Of a stretch of DNA of 64,000 nucleotides, positions 1 to 7,314 are shown one piece after another (the stretch's first letter is position 1; every line of letters starts with the position of its first letter). The notes under the pieces are model-generated. The model was given only the letters and a program-made list of their open reading frames with translations. It did not search any database and was not told the DNA's origin. This DNA comes from Vibrio mediterranei (lineage in GTDB: Bacteria; Pseudomonadota; Gammaproteobacteria; Enterobacterales; Vibrionaceae). The translations under genes were made by a program, and so were the position numbers. Location of the stretch: positions 868,001-932,000 of the forward strand of contig NZ_FLLQ01000001.1 in the NCBI RefSeq assembly GCF_900088415.1, given 5' to 3'.

Positions 1-141
1 TCCAGCATTGTAGGTCTGCGCACTTCTTATCTAATGGATACGCCTACCGGCCCAACGATCGTTTGTGTCGCCGCTGGGCTATTTCTTGTTTCAAGCTTGG
101 TTTGGAAAGTTACCGTCAAACGTCAAGAGAATGGAGGCTAA
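1..141 (+). CDS. Metal ABC transporter permease, ABC-3 family, C-terminal fragment
   Basis: The window opens inside this gene; only the last 46 codons are present. The residue block SYLMDTPTGPTIV, followed by a hydrophobic segment and a basic tail (KVTVKRQ), matches the end of ABC-3 family permeases (ZnuB/MntB type), where a D-x-P-T/S-G-P motif precedes the last membrane helix. Such permeases move zinc or manganese across the inner membrane together with an ATPase and a binding protein, which would lie upstream of the window. The next gene's ribosome binding site (GGAGG) lies inside the end of this gene, so it is the head of the operon running to 6113. Zinc is inferred from the neighbours, not from the fragment itself. 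Confidence 0.72.
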   Translation, partial: SSIVGLRTSYLMDTPTGPTIVCVAAGLFLVSSLVWKVTVKRQENGG

Positions 142-147
142 GCACTT

Positions 148-816
148 ATGCATAACTACTTAACCAATACAGCCACAGATTTGGGAATGTCCCCTCCACT
201 GCCACTGAGCCTGCAACCCAGCGCTCTGACGGGAATTTATCAGCCAGAACACAACATCGCGGTTTGGCATCGCTCACTCTCAACAGAAATGACACAAAGT
301 ATAAAGTTGCTGCTTCAAGAGCAGACATCTTTAGCGCTAGTGCAAACTGTCACACCCAGCAACACTGCACATTGGGTAAAGGAGAAGCTGGCTGGTCATG
401 ATTGCGCAGACGCTCTAGGCGAAGACATTGCGCTTATCGTTGATATGTTCTGTTGTCTATTCGATTTAAAGGAGACGGGCTTGCGTCTGACTCGTTTAGA
501 TAACCCCATGTGTCCTAAATTTCATGTCGATCATGTCCCCTGTCGACTCGTGACGACTTATCTTGGCAGTGCGACCCAATGGCTAAGTAATAACGACGTT
601 GACCGCCGTAAACTCGGTGCAGGAAGTCATGGTAAGCCCGATCATCTGTCTGGTATTTATCCTAATGAAGCTAGTATCAATCAACTGTCTTCTGGTGACG
701 TTGCGTTGTTAAAAGGCAGTGGATGGGAAGGTAACGAAGCGTTGGGGCTGGTTCATCGCTCACCTGAGGTTCTGCCAAATGAACGAAGGCTGTTACTCAC
801 ATTAGATATGGTATAG
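148..816 (+). CDS. DUF1826 domain protein of a zinc operon
   Basis: A 222-aa soluble protein. The central block with CPKFHVDHVPCR (about residues 122-133) and the following VTTYLGSATQWL is the signature of the DUF1826 family, whose function is unknown. The clustered Cys and His residues there could bind metal; that is inference. The family is known to occur beside COG0523 GTPases and Zur-regulated genes, as here. The start is supported by a GGAGG about 10 bases upstream, overlapping the end of the metal permease gene, and the Zur-like gene begins 5 bases after the stop, so the three are probably co-translated. No signal peptide or membrane segment is visible. Confidence 0.75.
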   Translation: MHNYLTNTATDLGMSPPLPLSLQPSALTGIYQPEHNIAVWHRSLSTEMTQSIKLLLQEQTSLALVQTVTPSNTAHWVKEKLAGHDCADALGEDIALIVDMFCCLFDLKETGLRLTRLDNPMCPKFHVDHVPCRLVTTYLGSATQWLSNNDVDRRKLGAGSHGKPDHLSGIYPNEASINQLSSGDVALLKGSGWEGNEALGLVHRSPEVLPNERRLLLTLDMV

Positions 817-821
817 CGATT

Positions 822-1280
822 ATGGGTGACATTAACGACATTATTGAGCATGCCGAAAAGCGCTGTAAGATTCGCGGTAAACAACTGACATCTAAACGTA
901 AATTGGTTCTAAAAGCACTAGTCCATGCTGATAAAGCGTTATCCGCCTATGACTTAGTTGATTATTGTAAGACACATTTTGACCAGAATATTCAAGCCAT
1001 GTCGGTCTATCGTATTTTGGAGTTTCTTGAGAGCGAGCACTTTGCTCATAAGCTCAATGTTTCTAACAAATACATCTTTTGCTCTCACATTCTTTGCGAA
1101 CATGAGCACGGCGTTCCTCAGTTCCTTATCTGTTCTCAATGCAACAAGATCAGTGAACAAATCATTGATCCTAATGTGGTATCCGGCCTCCAGTCACACG
1201 CCAAAAAGGAAGGCTTTACCGTGCTAAGTCCACAATTTGAGATCAGCGGCGTGTGCGACGAATGTGCGAGAAACGACTAA
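822..1280 (+). CDS. zur: Zur-like Fur-family zinc-responsive repressor
   Basis: A 152-aa Fur-family regulator. A winged helix spans about residues 20-80, with the recognition helix near MSVYRILEFLE (60-70). It is followed by the His/Cys-rich sensing region (C87, H89, C92, H94, H96) and two CxxC pairs, 104-107 and 145-148, that hold the structural zinc in this family. Sitting inside a zinc-transport operon, it is more likely Zur than Fur. It would repress the operon when zinc is plentiful, probably including its own synthesis. No clear Shine-Dalgarno sequence precedes the ATG; the gene starts 5 bases after the DUF1826 stop, which suggests translational coupling. It may be a second, locus-specific Zur, since vibrios usually encode one elsewhere; this cannot be judged from the window. 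Confidence 0.8.
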   Translation: MGDINDIIEHAEKRCKIRGKQLTSKRKLVLKALVHADKALSAYDLVDYCKTHFDQNIQAMSVYRILEFLESEHFAHKLNVSNKYIFCSHILCEHEHGVPQFLICSQCNKISEQIIDPNVVSGLQSHAKKEGFTVLSPQFEISGVCDECARND

Positions 1281-1328
1281 TCACCACCATTTAATAGCCT
1301 ATTTCACCCAAAGGAGTCCCTAATTCCC

Positions 1329-2663
1329 ATGTCTGCCACGCTTATCAAGAACGCTCGCTTAGTCAATGAAGGAAGCATCATTGAGACGGATATTAGAATT
1401 GTTGGTCAGCGAATCGAGATGATTGCATCCAACATTAGCAGTAAACTAGGTGACACCATTGTCGATGCCCAAGGTGGCTACATCATTCCAGGGATGATTG
1501 ATGATCAAGTCCACTTTCGCGAACCAGGTCTTACCCATAAAGGGACTATTGCAAGTGAATCCCGAGCGGCCGTAGCGGGTGGCATCACCAGCTATATGGA
1601 GATGCCAAATGTCAATCCAGCCACAACAACCATTGAAGCATTAGAGCACAAATTTAGCATTGCAGAGCAAACCTCTTTCGCCAACTACTCATTTTACTTG
1701 GGTGCCACCGAAGACAATCTTGAGCAGATAAAGCGGCTTGATCCTCAAAAACATTGTGGCGTGAAGGTCTTTATGGGTGCTTCAACTGGCAATCTATTAG
1801 TTGAAGATCCAGCCGCATTAGAGGCTATTTTTCGCGACTCACCAGTGCTCATCGTCACTCACTGTGAGAGCGGTGCTGTAATAAAGCAAAACCTACAGAA
1901 ATTAGCACAAGACAAGTCACCATTGACCATCGACGATCACCCAATACTCCGCGATGAAGAAGCGTGTTTTGCTTCCTCATCCTACGCCGTCGAACTGGCA
2001 AAGAAGTATCAAAGTCAGTTGCACGTTCTGCATATCACTACCGCAAAAGAACTGTCTTTGTTTGAGTCTGGTTCAATTAATAAAAAATATATCACCGCCG
2101 AAGCGTGTGTTCATCACCTTTGGTTTAGCAACAAAGACTATGAGCGCCTTGGTAATCAAATTAAATGTAATCCTGCTATCAAATACCCAAGTGACCGTGA
2201 TGCCCTGCTTCAAGCTCTGAAGACAGGAAAAATCGATATTATCGCTACCGATCATGCACCGCACACTTGGGCAGAAAAACATGTACCGTACGAGCAAGCC
2301 CCAGCTGGGCTACCTTTGGTTCAACATGCCCTACTCAGCTTACTCGATCAAGTGAAACAGGGTCACATGACTATGACGCAACTGGTTGAGAAAACGGCCC
2401 ATAACCCAGCGGTCCGTTATGGTGTTCAGCAGCGCGGATTCGTTCGCGAAGGTTACTATGCCGATTTGGTTCTCATCGACCCAGATACGACGACCCTCGT
2501 TACTAACGACAATAGCCTGTACCACTGTGGTTGGTCGCCATTTAATGGACACTCTTTCTCTGCGCAAATCAACAAGACTTGGGTAAATGGCAATCTCGTC
2601 TACGCCAATCAAAAAGTGGTTGAGCAGCCCGTGGGAGCAATGAGATTGGTGTTCAATAAATAG
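1329..2663 (+). CDS. Dihydroorotase paralogue (type I amidohydrolase) of the zinc operon
   Basis: A 444-aa dihydroorotase-type amidohydrolase; the reaction would be carbamoyl-aspartate to dihydroorotate in pyrimidine synthesis. Seen: the REPGLTHKG block, the carboxylatable lysine K146 (GVKVFMG), metal-binding histidines in VTHCES and LHVLHITT, and the catalytic Asp in ATDHAPH. The first metal motif, normally D-x-H-x-H, reads D58-D-Q-V-H62, so the first histidine of the HxH pair is glutamine. Dihydroorotase paralogues are known members of zinc-starvation clusters with COG0523 GTPases, where they are thought to stand in for the main zinc enzyme. AAGGAG precedes the start by about 12 bases. Length is normal for the family. 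Related hydantoinase or allantoinase activity is less likely given REPG. Confidence 0.82.
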   Translation: MSATLIKNARLVNEGSIIETDIRIVGQRIEMIASNISSKLGDTIVDAQGGYIIPGMIDDQVHFREPGLTHKGTIASESRAAVAGGITSYMEMPNVNPATTTIEALEHKFSIAEQTSFANYSFYLGATEDNLEQIKRLDPQKHCGVKVFMGASTGNLLVEDPAALEAIFRDSPVLIVTHCESGAVIKQNLQKLAQDKSPLTIDDHPILRDEEACFASSSYAVELAKKYQSQLHVLHITTAKELSLFESGSINKKYITAEACVHHLWFSNKDYERLGNQIKCNPAIKYPSDRDALLQALKTGKIDIIATDHAPHTWAEKHVPYEQAPAGLPLVQHALLSLLDQVKQGHMTMTQLVEKTAHNPAVRYGVQQRGFVREGYYADLVLIDPDTTTLVTNDNSLYHCGWSPFNGHSFSAQINKTWVNGNLVYANQKVVEQPVGAMRLVFNK

Positions 2664-2726
2664 CTCAGACGACTTTTAATCATGCGATACAGCGCAATTT
2701 TCACTCACTATTGAACAAAGAACACT

Positions 2727-3287
2727 ATGCTAAGAAGAAACCCCAATGGTCATATGCCGCAAGTCTCTGAAACGGCTTTCATCGACCCCACTGCAATTAT
2801 CTGTGGCAAAGTTATTATCGAAGACAATGTTTTTATTGGTCCTTATGCCGTTATCCGTGCTGATGAAACCAACGAACAGGGCGATATGGAAGCGATAGTC
2901 ATCAAAAGAGACACCAATATTCAAGACGGTGTCGTGATTCATTCCAAAGCTGGAGCCTCTGTCATCATCGGTGAGCGAACCTCAATTGCGCACCGCTCTA
3001 TTGTTCACGGACCGTGTGAGGTCGGCAATGATGTATTTATCGGCTTTAATTCCGTTGTGTTTAATGCTGTCATAGGGGAAGGATGCGTGGTACGTCATAA
3101 CTGTGTGATTGATGGGCTTGACCTCCCTCAGCACTTTCATGTCCCACCTATGACCAATATTGGTGCAGATTTTGATTTAAACAGCATTTCTAAAGTACCA
3201 CCTGAATATTCAGCCTTTTCCGAGTCGGTGGTTTCAGCTAACCATACACTAGTTCAAGGCTATAGGAGAATCGCTAATGAACTCTGA
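2727..3287 (+). CDS. Gamma-class carbonic anhydrase / hexapeptide-repeat protein
   Basis: A 186-aa left-handed beta-helix protein with repeated [LIV]-G-x4 hexapeptides. The gamma-carbonic anhydrase metal ligands are in place: H72 (VVIHSKAG), H88 and H93 (AHRSIVH), with R44 and D46 in VIRADE. The family interconverts CO2 and bicarbonate as a trimer and can use iron or cobalt as well as zinc. That fits its repeated occurrence in zinc-starvation operons as a stand-in for zinc-dependent carbonic anhydrase; this role is inferred. Its 3' end overlaps the start of the COG0523 GTPase by 11 bases. A CaiE/PaaY-like role is the main alternative. Confidence 0.8.
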   Translation: MLRRNPNGHMPQVSETAFIDPTAIICGKVIIEDNVFIGPYAVIRADETNEQGDMEAIVIKRDTNIQDGVVIHSKAGASVIIGERTSIAHRSIVHGPCEVGNDVFIGFNSVVFNAVIGEGCVVRHNCVIDGLDLPQHFHVPPMTNIGADFDLNSISKVPPEYSAFSESVVSANHTLVQGYRRIANEL

Positions 3288-4281
3288 CAATCAACCTATA
3301 ACTGGCGTTCCAACTAACATTATTACTGGTTTTCTCGGAGTTGGAAAAACATCGGCTATTCTTAACCTGATGAAGGATAAGCCCCAAAATGAGCGTTGGG
3401 CCATATTAGTTAACGAGTTCGGAGAAATTGGTATCGACGGTAGTCTGGTGCAAGGACAACACAAAGATAAGCAGCAAGTCTTCATTCGTGAAGTCCCGGG
3501 CGGATGTATGTGCTGCGCAGCCGGGTTACCCATGCAAATTGCATTAAACCAATTATTATCGGAAGCAAGACCCGATCGTCTTTTGATCGAACCTACTGGG
3601 CTTGGTCACCCCAAAGAGGTGTTAGAAGTCCTTTCTACCAAACACTATCGCCAAGTGCTTTCATTACAAAAAACAATCACGCTTGTCGATGCTCGTCGTT
3701 TGTCCGACTCTCGCTATACTCAACACGACACTTTCAACCAGCAAATATCGATAGCTGACACTATCGTCGGTAACAAGCTCGATCTCTACCAGCCAGGTGA
3801 TTCTGAGAAATTAACAGCCTACGTAGCGAAAGTAGGTCGACCAAGTACAAAAGTGGTCTTTGCCAAGCACGGATCCATCCCTCTATCGGAGTTTGAAGGT
3901 GAGACAAGCATTCATCAACACCCACCTCATCATCACCACCATCATTCTCAAAAAAAGCCGCTAGCGTCTGAGCAGGACCTACCAGAGAGTGGTTTTCTTA
4001 AAGCAGAAAATGAGGGGGAAGGCTTTCAAAGCGTGGGGTGGCGCTTTAGTCCCGATAAAGTATTTAACCGACAGAAACTCATTTTATTACTGGTTGAATT
4101 AGACGTTGAGCGCATGAAAGCCGTATTTATTACCGAAGATGGAATATTCGGCTACAACTTAACGTCAGATGGCTTAACAGAAGTCGTCCTCGACGATTAT
4201 TTTGAAAGCCGAATCGAACTAATTTCAGATACTATTGATGATACGTTTGAAGAACAGCTCCTAAGCTGTTTACAGGAGTAA
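3277..4281 (+). CDS. COG0523-family G3E GTPase, putative zinc metallochaperone
   Basis: A 334-aa G3E GTPase. Seen: Walker A GFLGVGKT (18-25), the diagnostic CxCC motif C77-M-C79-C80 that binds zinc, an EPTGLGHP switch region, a guanine-specificity NKLD near residue 163, a His-rich run (HPPHHHHHH) in the linker and a CobW C-terminal domain. These proteins couple GTP hydrolysis to delivery of metal, usually zinc, to client enzymes. The dihydroorotase and carbonic anhydrase just upstream are obvious candidate clients, by inference. The start overlaps the preceding gene, so translation is coupled. The CobW or CobW-like cobalamin branch is unlikely without cobalamin genes nearby. Confidence 0.88.
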   Translation: MNSDNQPITGVPTNIITGFLGVGKTSAILNLMKDKPQNERWAILVNEFGEIGIDGSLVQGQHKDKQQVFIREVPGGCMCCAAGLPMQIALNQLLSEARPDRLLIEPTGLGHPKEVLEVLSTKHYRQVLSLQKTITLVDARRLSDSRYTQHDTFNQQISIADTIVGNKLDLYQPGDSEKLTAYVAKVGRPSTKVVFAKHGSIPLSEFEGETSIHQHPPHHHHHHSQKKPLASEQDLPESGFLKAENEGEGFQSVGWRFSPDKVFNRQKLILLLVELDVERMKAVFITEDGIFGYNLTSDGLTEVVLDDYFESRIELISDTIDDTFEEQLLSCLQE

Positions 4282-4287
4282 TCATCT

Positions 4288-4968
4288 TTGACGATTTATG
4301 AACTAAAAAATAGAGCCCGCCAAAAGAGCAAGTATTTATTGGTAGGTTTCGTCGCAGCGTTATTCGTTAACGCTGCTGCGGCTCATCCTCATTCTTGGAT
4401 TGAAATGAAAACACATATCAATGGCCAAGACGGTATCATCACAAGCTTAAGTATGGAGTGGTCTTTCGACGCAATAACCTCTATCTATATGCTTGATGGA
4501 GAAGATGTTTCTCCCGATAAAGAGCAGGAAACGTTGCATAATTTGTCGATGTCAGTCCTCAACAATATGAAAGATGAACATTACTTCACTCACTTTTACG
4601 ACGGTGAAAAAACAGTAAAGTACGGGCTAGCACGCAATGCAAAGATGACCCGTGATAAAGCAAAATTGGTGCTCAGCTTTGAGATTCCCTTTACCAAACC
4701 GCTGCCTGTTACTCGCGATTCATTAAAGCTATTAATATATGAGCCGAGTTATTATGTTGATATGGCTTGGCGATCCACTAATGATGTCGTCCTGTCACCA
4801 GAGCTAGCCCGCCAATGTCAGGTCAACATCATTGAGCCAAACCCTACTCCAGAGCAAATGAGTTATGCCATGTCTCTCCCTGCTGACGCGGATCCGGATA
4901 ACACATTGGGTCACCTGTTTACACAAACTGCAAATATCCATTGTGCCAATGTTTCCGACTCGCAATGA
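4288..4968 (+). CDS. DUF1007 family periplasmic protein
   Basis: A 226-aa exported protein. The N-terminal basic stretch and hydrophobic segment (about residues 15-32, ending in ...NAAAA) form a signal peptide, and the mature chain begins at AHPHSWIEM, the conserved DUF1007 opening whose histidines may bind metal. DUF1007 proteins typically precede a NicO/RcnA-type permease, as here, and are thought to be its periplasmic partner. The start is TTG at 4288 with AGGAG about 10 bases upstream inside the GTPase gene; I see no better ATG. The stop overlaps the next start as ATGA. Function beyond metal handling is not established. Confidence 0.78.
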   Translation: MTIYELKNRARQKSKYLLVGFVAALFVNAAAAHPHSWIEMKTHINGQDGIITSLSMEWSFDAITSIYMLDGEDVSPDKEQETLHNLSMSVLNNMKDEHYFTHFYDGEKTVKYGLARNAKMTRDKAKLVLSFEIPFTKPLPVTRDSLKLLIYEPSYYVDMAWRSTNDVVLSPELARQCQVNIIEPNPTPEQMSYAMSLPADADPDNTLGHLFTQTANIHCANVSDSQ

Positions 4969-6113
4969 CAAACTCAAAGCAAATTGAATCAAACGTTATG
5001 AAGCAAAACAAGAACAATGTAACACTCAATCACACCAAAGAAGCACACTTACATTATCGACGTATCTTTGTAGCGATAGTCGTCTCTATACTACTGGTTG
5101 TAAGCTTATATCTGTTATGGCAAGCATGGCCGTCACTGGTCGTGATGAGCATTCAATGGCAGCGTGAGGTGAACACACAACTTGCCGATTTGCTATACGA
5201 TGCTCAAACACAACCTTTGATCGCTGGTGGCTACTTGATTGGCGCCAGTTTTCTTTATGGAATGCTTCATTCCATTGGTCCAGGTCACGGTAAAGTCATC
5301 GTGACCACTTATCTGGCAACCCACCCAACCAAAGTTAAAACTAGCTTAGTTTTAACCGTTATTTCTGCGTTGTGTCAGGCACTCGTTGCTATTGTACTCG
5401 TGAGCGTCCTCATTTGGGGTTTCAATGCCTCAATGCAGGCCGTCAACCGTGATGCTATGATTTTTGTTTCAATTAGCTTTGCGCTCGTTGCTTTATTGGG
5501 AGGCATTATTTGCTGGAAGGCCGCAGCGCAGATTTTTCAGCTCTTGCGTTCTCACAACCTCAAGATCCGTAGTCTAGCTCCGCTCTCTTCTCTAAACACG
5601 AAACAGAAAACAAAGCTTGAGGTAAATCCTGCCACCTACGCTCTCAAGCCCTCACCTATAGTGGCTAAAGCAACAGGTATTCAACATCACCATTCCCATG
5701 GCGATGACTGCGGTTGTGGGCATCAGCATGTTGTTAGTGCACAGATGATCAACGAAGCTTCAACATGGAAAGAATACTTAGGCATTGTTGCGTCCATAGG
5801 TGTTAGACCCTGCAGTGGTGCCATTATGGTCCTGCTTTTCGCAAACGTTGTTGGTCTATATTGGATGGGGGTAATCAGTGCGATTCTGATGGGACTAGGA
5901 ACGGCTTTAACAACGTCACTGATTGCACTAATGACTCTGTCTGGCAAACATATACTTAAACGGTATATAATGGTGGCAAACAGTGAGCACTCAGTTAACT
6001 GGAAGCTAGCTGGCAGTTATCTCAAGCTTGTTGGTGGCGTTATACTGATGATCATTGGCTTACTTTTCATGGGCGGGCAGGATTACGGAATGTCCCCTGT
6101 GTTGTCGAGCTGA
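4965..6113 (+). CDS. NicO/RcnA-family metal permease
   Basis: A membrane protein of about 382 aa of the nickel/cobalt transporter family (COG2215-like). Seen: an N-terminal membrane helix, then the family motif HSIGPGHGK, a cytoplasmic His/Cys-rich loop (HHHSHGDDCGCGHQH) between membrane segments, and GVRPCSGAIMVLLFA followed by further helices. I chose ATG 4965 because it overlaps the DUF1007 stop as ATGA; a TTG at 4941 and an ATG at 4998 are possible. Its operon suggests zinc rather than nickel or cobalt as substrate, but direction and metal are inferred. It is the last gene of the operon and is followed by a strong hairpin. Confidence 0.82.
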   Translation: MTNSKQIESNVMKQNKNNVTLNHTKEAHLHYRRIFVAIVVSILLVVSLYLLWQAWPSLVVMSIQWQREVNTQLADLLYDAQTQPLIAGGYLIGASFLYGMLHSIGPGHGKVIVTTYLATHPTKVKTSLVLTVISALCQALVAIVLVSVLIWGFNASMQAVNRDAMIFVSISFALVALLGGIICWKAAAQIFQLLRSHNLKIRSLAPLSSLNTKQKTKLEVNPATYALKPSPIVAKATGIQHHHSHGDDCGCGHQHVVSAQMINEASTWKEYLGIVASIGVRPCSGAIMVLLFANVVGLYWMGVISAILMGLGTALTTSLIALMTLSGKHILKRYIMVANSEHSVNWKLAGSYLKLVGGVILMIIGLLFMGGQDYGMSPVLSS

Positions 6114-6119
6114 TCTAGA

Positions 6120-6148
6120 AAGCTCTAAATAGAAACTATTTAGAGCTT
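6120..6148 (+). terminator. Hairpin ending the zinc operon
   Basis: A perfect 13-bp stem (AAGCTCTAAATAG and its complement) closes on an AAA loop 6 bases after the permease stop and is followed by GTTT. It probably ends or stabilises the operon transcript. Confidence 0.6.
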
Positions 6149-6244
6149 GTTTACTATGATATGCCAGCTGTATTGTCTATCCAGAACATATCCCAGCGGG
6201 TTCGAGGTCATCACAGTAGTCACTATATAAGATAGAAGCCCATC

Positions 6245-7117
6245 CTATCGAACTGAAACCGTGTGTTTCTCAGCCAAAGCCATCACGATATTCGAGTCAC
6301 TGTAGGCACTCTCATTTATAAAGTGTGGGTAGACCTCATTGTCGCTCTCCCAATAAACATCATGACCACTGAGAGTGGCCAACAAAGGCTCTCCCTTCCT
6401 TAGTACTTCGAAATCTCGCCCACATAGCGTGGGATGTACGACAGCTTCACGCATACCATCGTTTCCGACTGGTGCTTTGACCTCTTCGGTATAGTAAAAA
6501 GCGTCATAATCATTCAACTCACCAAGCTGCTTCAGGTTATGCTTTTCCACATAATCCAAAACCACAGAACACATCGCTTTCATAAGCTCCAACGTACTGT
6601 ATTTTAGCGAGCTATGAGCTTGACTCCCGACCTCTATCATGACGCCATATTCGCTAGCAGTGCAAAGATAGGGCTGATCACTCCAAGATTTCCTACTTTC
6701 AAATAAGATATTTGCCTTAGGTAGACGTTGCTTCACATACGCGCCCATCATTCGATAAAACGGGCTATCCGCAAGTAGAATCAAGGTCGCCCCCATATTA
6801 CTTGTGGTGTTATGCAGATCAATGATCAGTTGATCATTTGTGTTTGCGTGATGTTCAATAAACTGATTGGCGACTTTCGATTCGTGCGAATTCGAACTCT
6901 CAACCTTATTAGATGCGGAGAATTCACGATTTAAGTCAGAATCAATATATCTAATGTTCTGTTTTTGAGCCTCAGGGTTAGCAATGATGGAAGAGGCAGA
7001 AAACGTCGAGCGATCAACGGCATAAAGACCTTCTTTAATTAACTTATGTAGATAAATCCCAGAAAGTTCATTGCCATGGGTCCCAGCCACAATCAGGACC
7101 TGCTTGAGTTTATCCAT
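6245..7117 (-). CDS. Aspartoacylase-family (AspA/AstE) zinc hydrolase
   Basis: A 290-aa carboxypeptidase-like hydrolase. The zinc-binding GTHGNE (H14, E17) lies near the N-terminus, then SDLNREF, a LHNTTSN motif carrying the third metal ligand, and a VEVGSQAHSS region. This order matches aspartoacylase, which removes acetate from N-acetylaspartate, and its relatives that hydrolyse other N-acyl amino acids. It faces the zinc operon tail to tail, and the palindrome at 7201-7228 lies about 85 bases upstream. Control by the zinc repressor is therefore plausible, though not shown. Substrate cannot be fixed from sequence; succinylglutamate desuccinylase is less likely because no arginine catabolic genes are near. 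Confidence 0.8.
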   Translation of the reverse strand: MDKLKQVLIVAGTHGNELSGIYLHKLIKEGLYAVDRSTFSASSIIANPEAQKQNIRYIDSDLNREFSASNKVESSNSHESKVANQFIEHHANTNDQLIIDLHNTTSNMGATLILLADSPFYRMMGAYVKQRLPKANILFESRKSWSDQPYLCTASEYGVMIEVGSQAHSSLKYSTLELMKAMCSVVLDYVEKHNLKQLGELNDYDAFYYTEEVKAPVGNDGMREAVVHPTLCGRDFEVLRKGEPLLATLSGHDVYWESDNEVYPHFINESAYSDSNIVMALAEKHTVSVR

Positions 7118-7200
7118 TTATCTAATATCTCCAATTAAAATTAATAACATTCCTAAACTAGGGCTGATTGCCTACGAAGTGTGTAAAGGGAAGCCAGGAA

Positions 7201-7228
7201 TAATTGATATGTTATAACATATCAATTA
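7201..7228. promoter_or_regulatory. 28-bp perfect palindrome, Zur-site-like operator
   Basis: The sequence is a perfect inverted repeat centred on ATGTTATAACAT, with arms extending through TTGATATG and CATATCAA. It lies in the promoter region of the aspartoacylase gene. The core resembles Zur operators of proteobacteria (ATGTTATA / TATAACAT half-sites), though the E. coli consensus spaces the half-sites further apart. Operator function is inferred. Confidence 0.5.
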
Positions 7229-7267
7229 AAAATAAAAAAAGACTAGATTTAGATAGGTTAAAAACAC

Positions 7268-7295
7268 AAAAGAGCGGCTGACATGCCGCTCTTTT
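7268..7295 (-). terminator. Intrinsic terminator of the phosphohexomutase gene
   Basis: AAAGAGCGGC and GCCGCTCTTT pair around TGACAT. Read on the minus strand it lies 20 bases beyond the mutase stop and runs into a T-rich stretch. Confidence 0.8.
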
Positions 7296-7314
7296 CTACT
7301 GTATTTTTTCTGAG

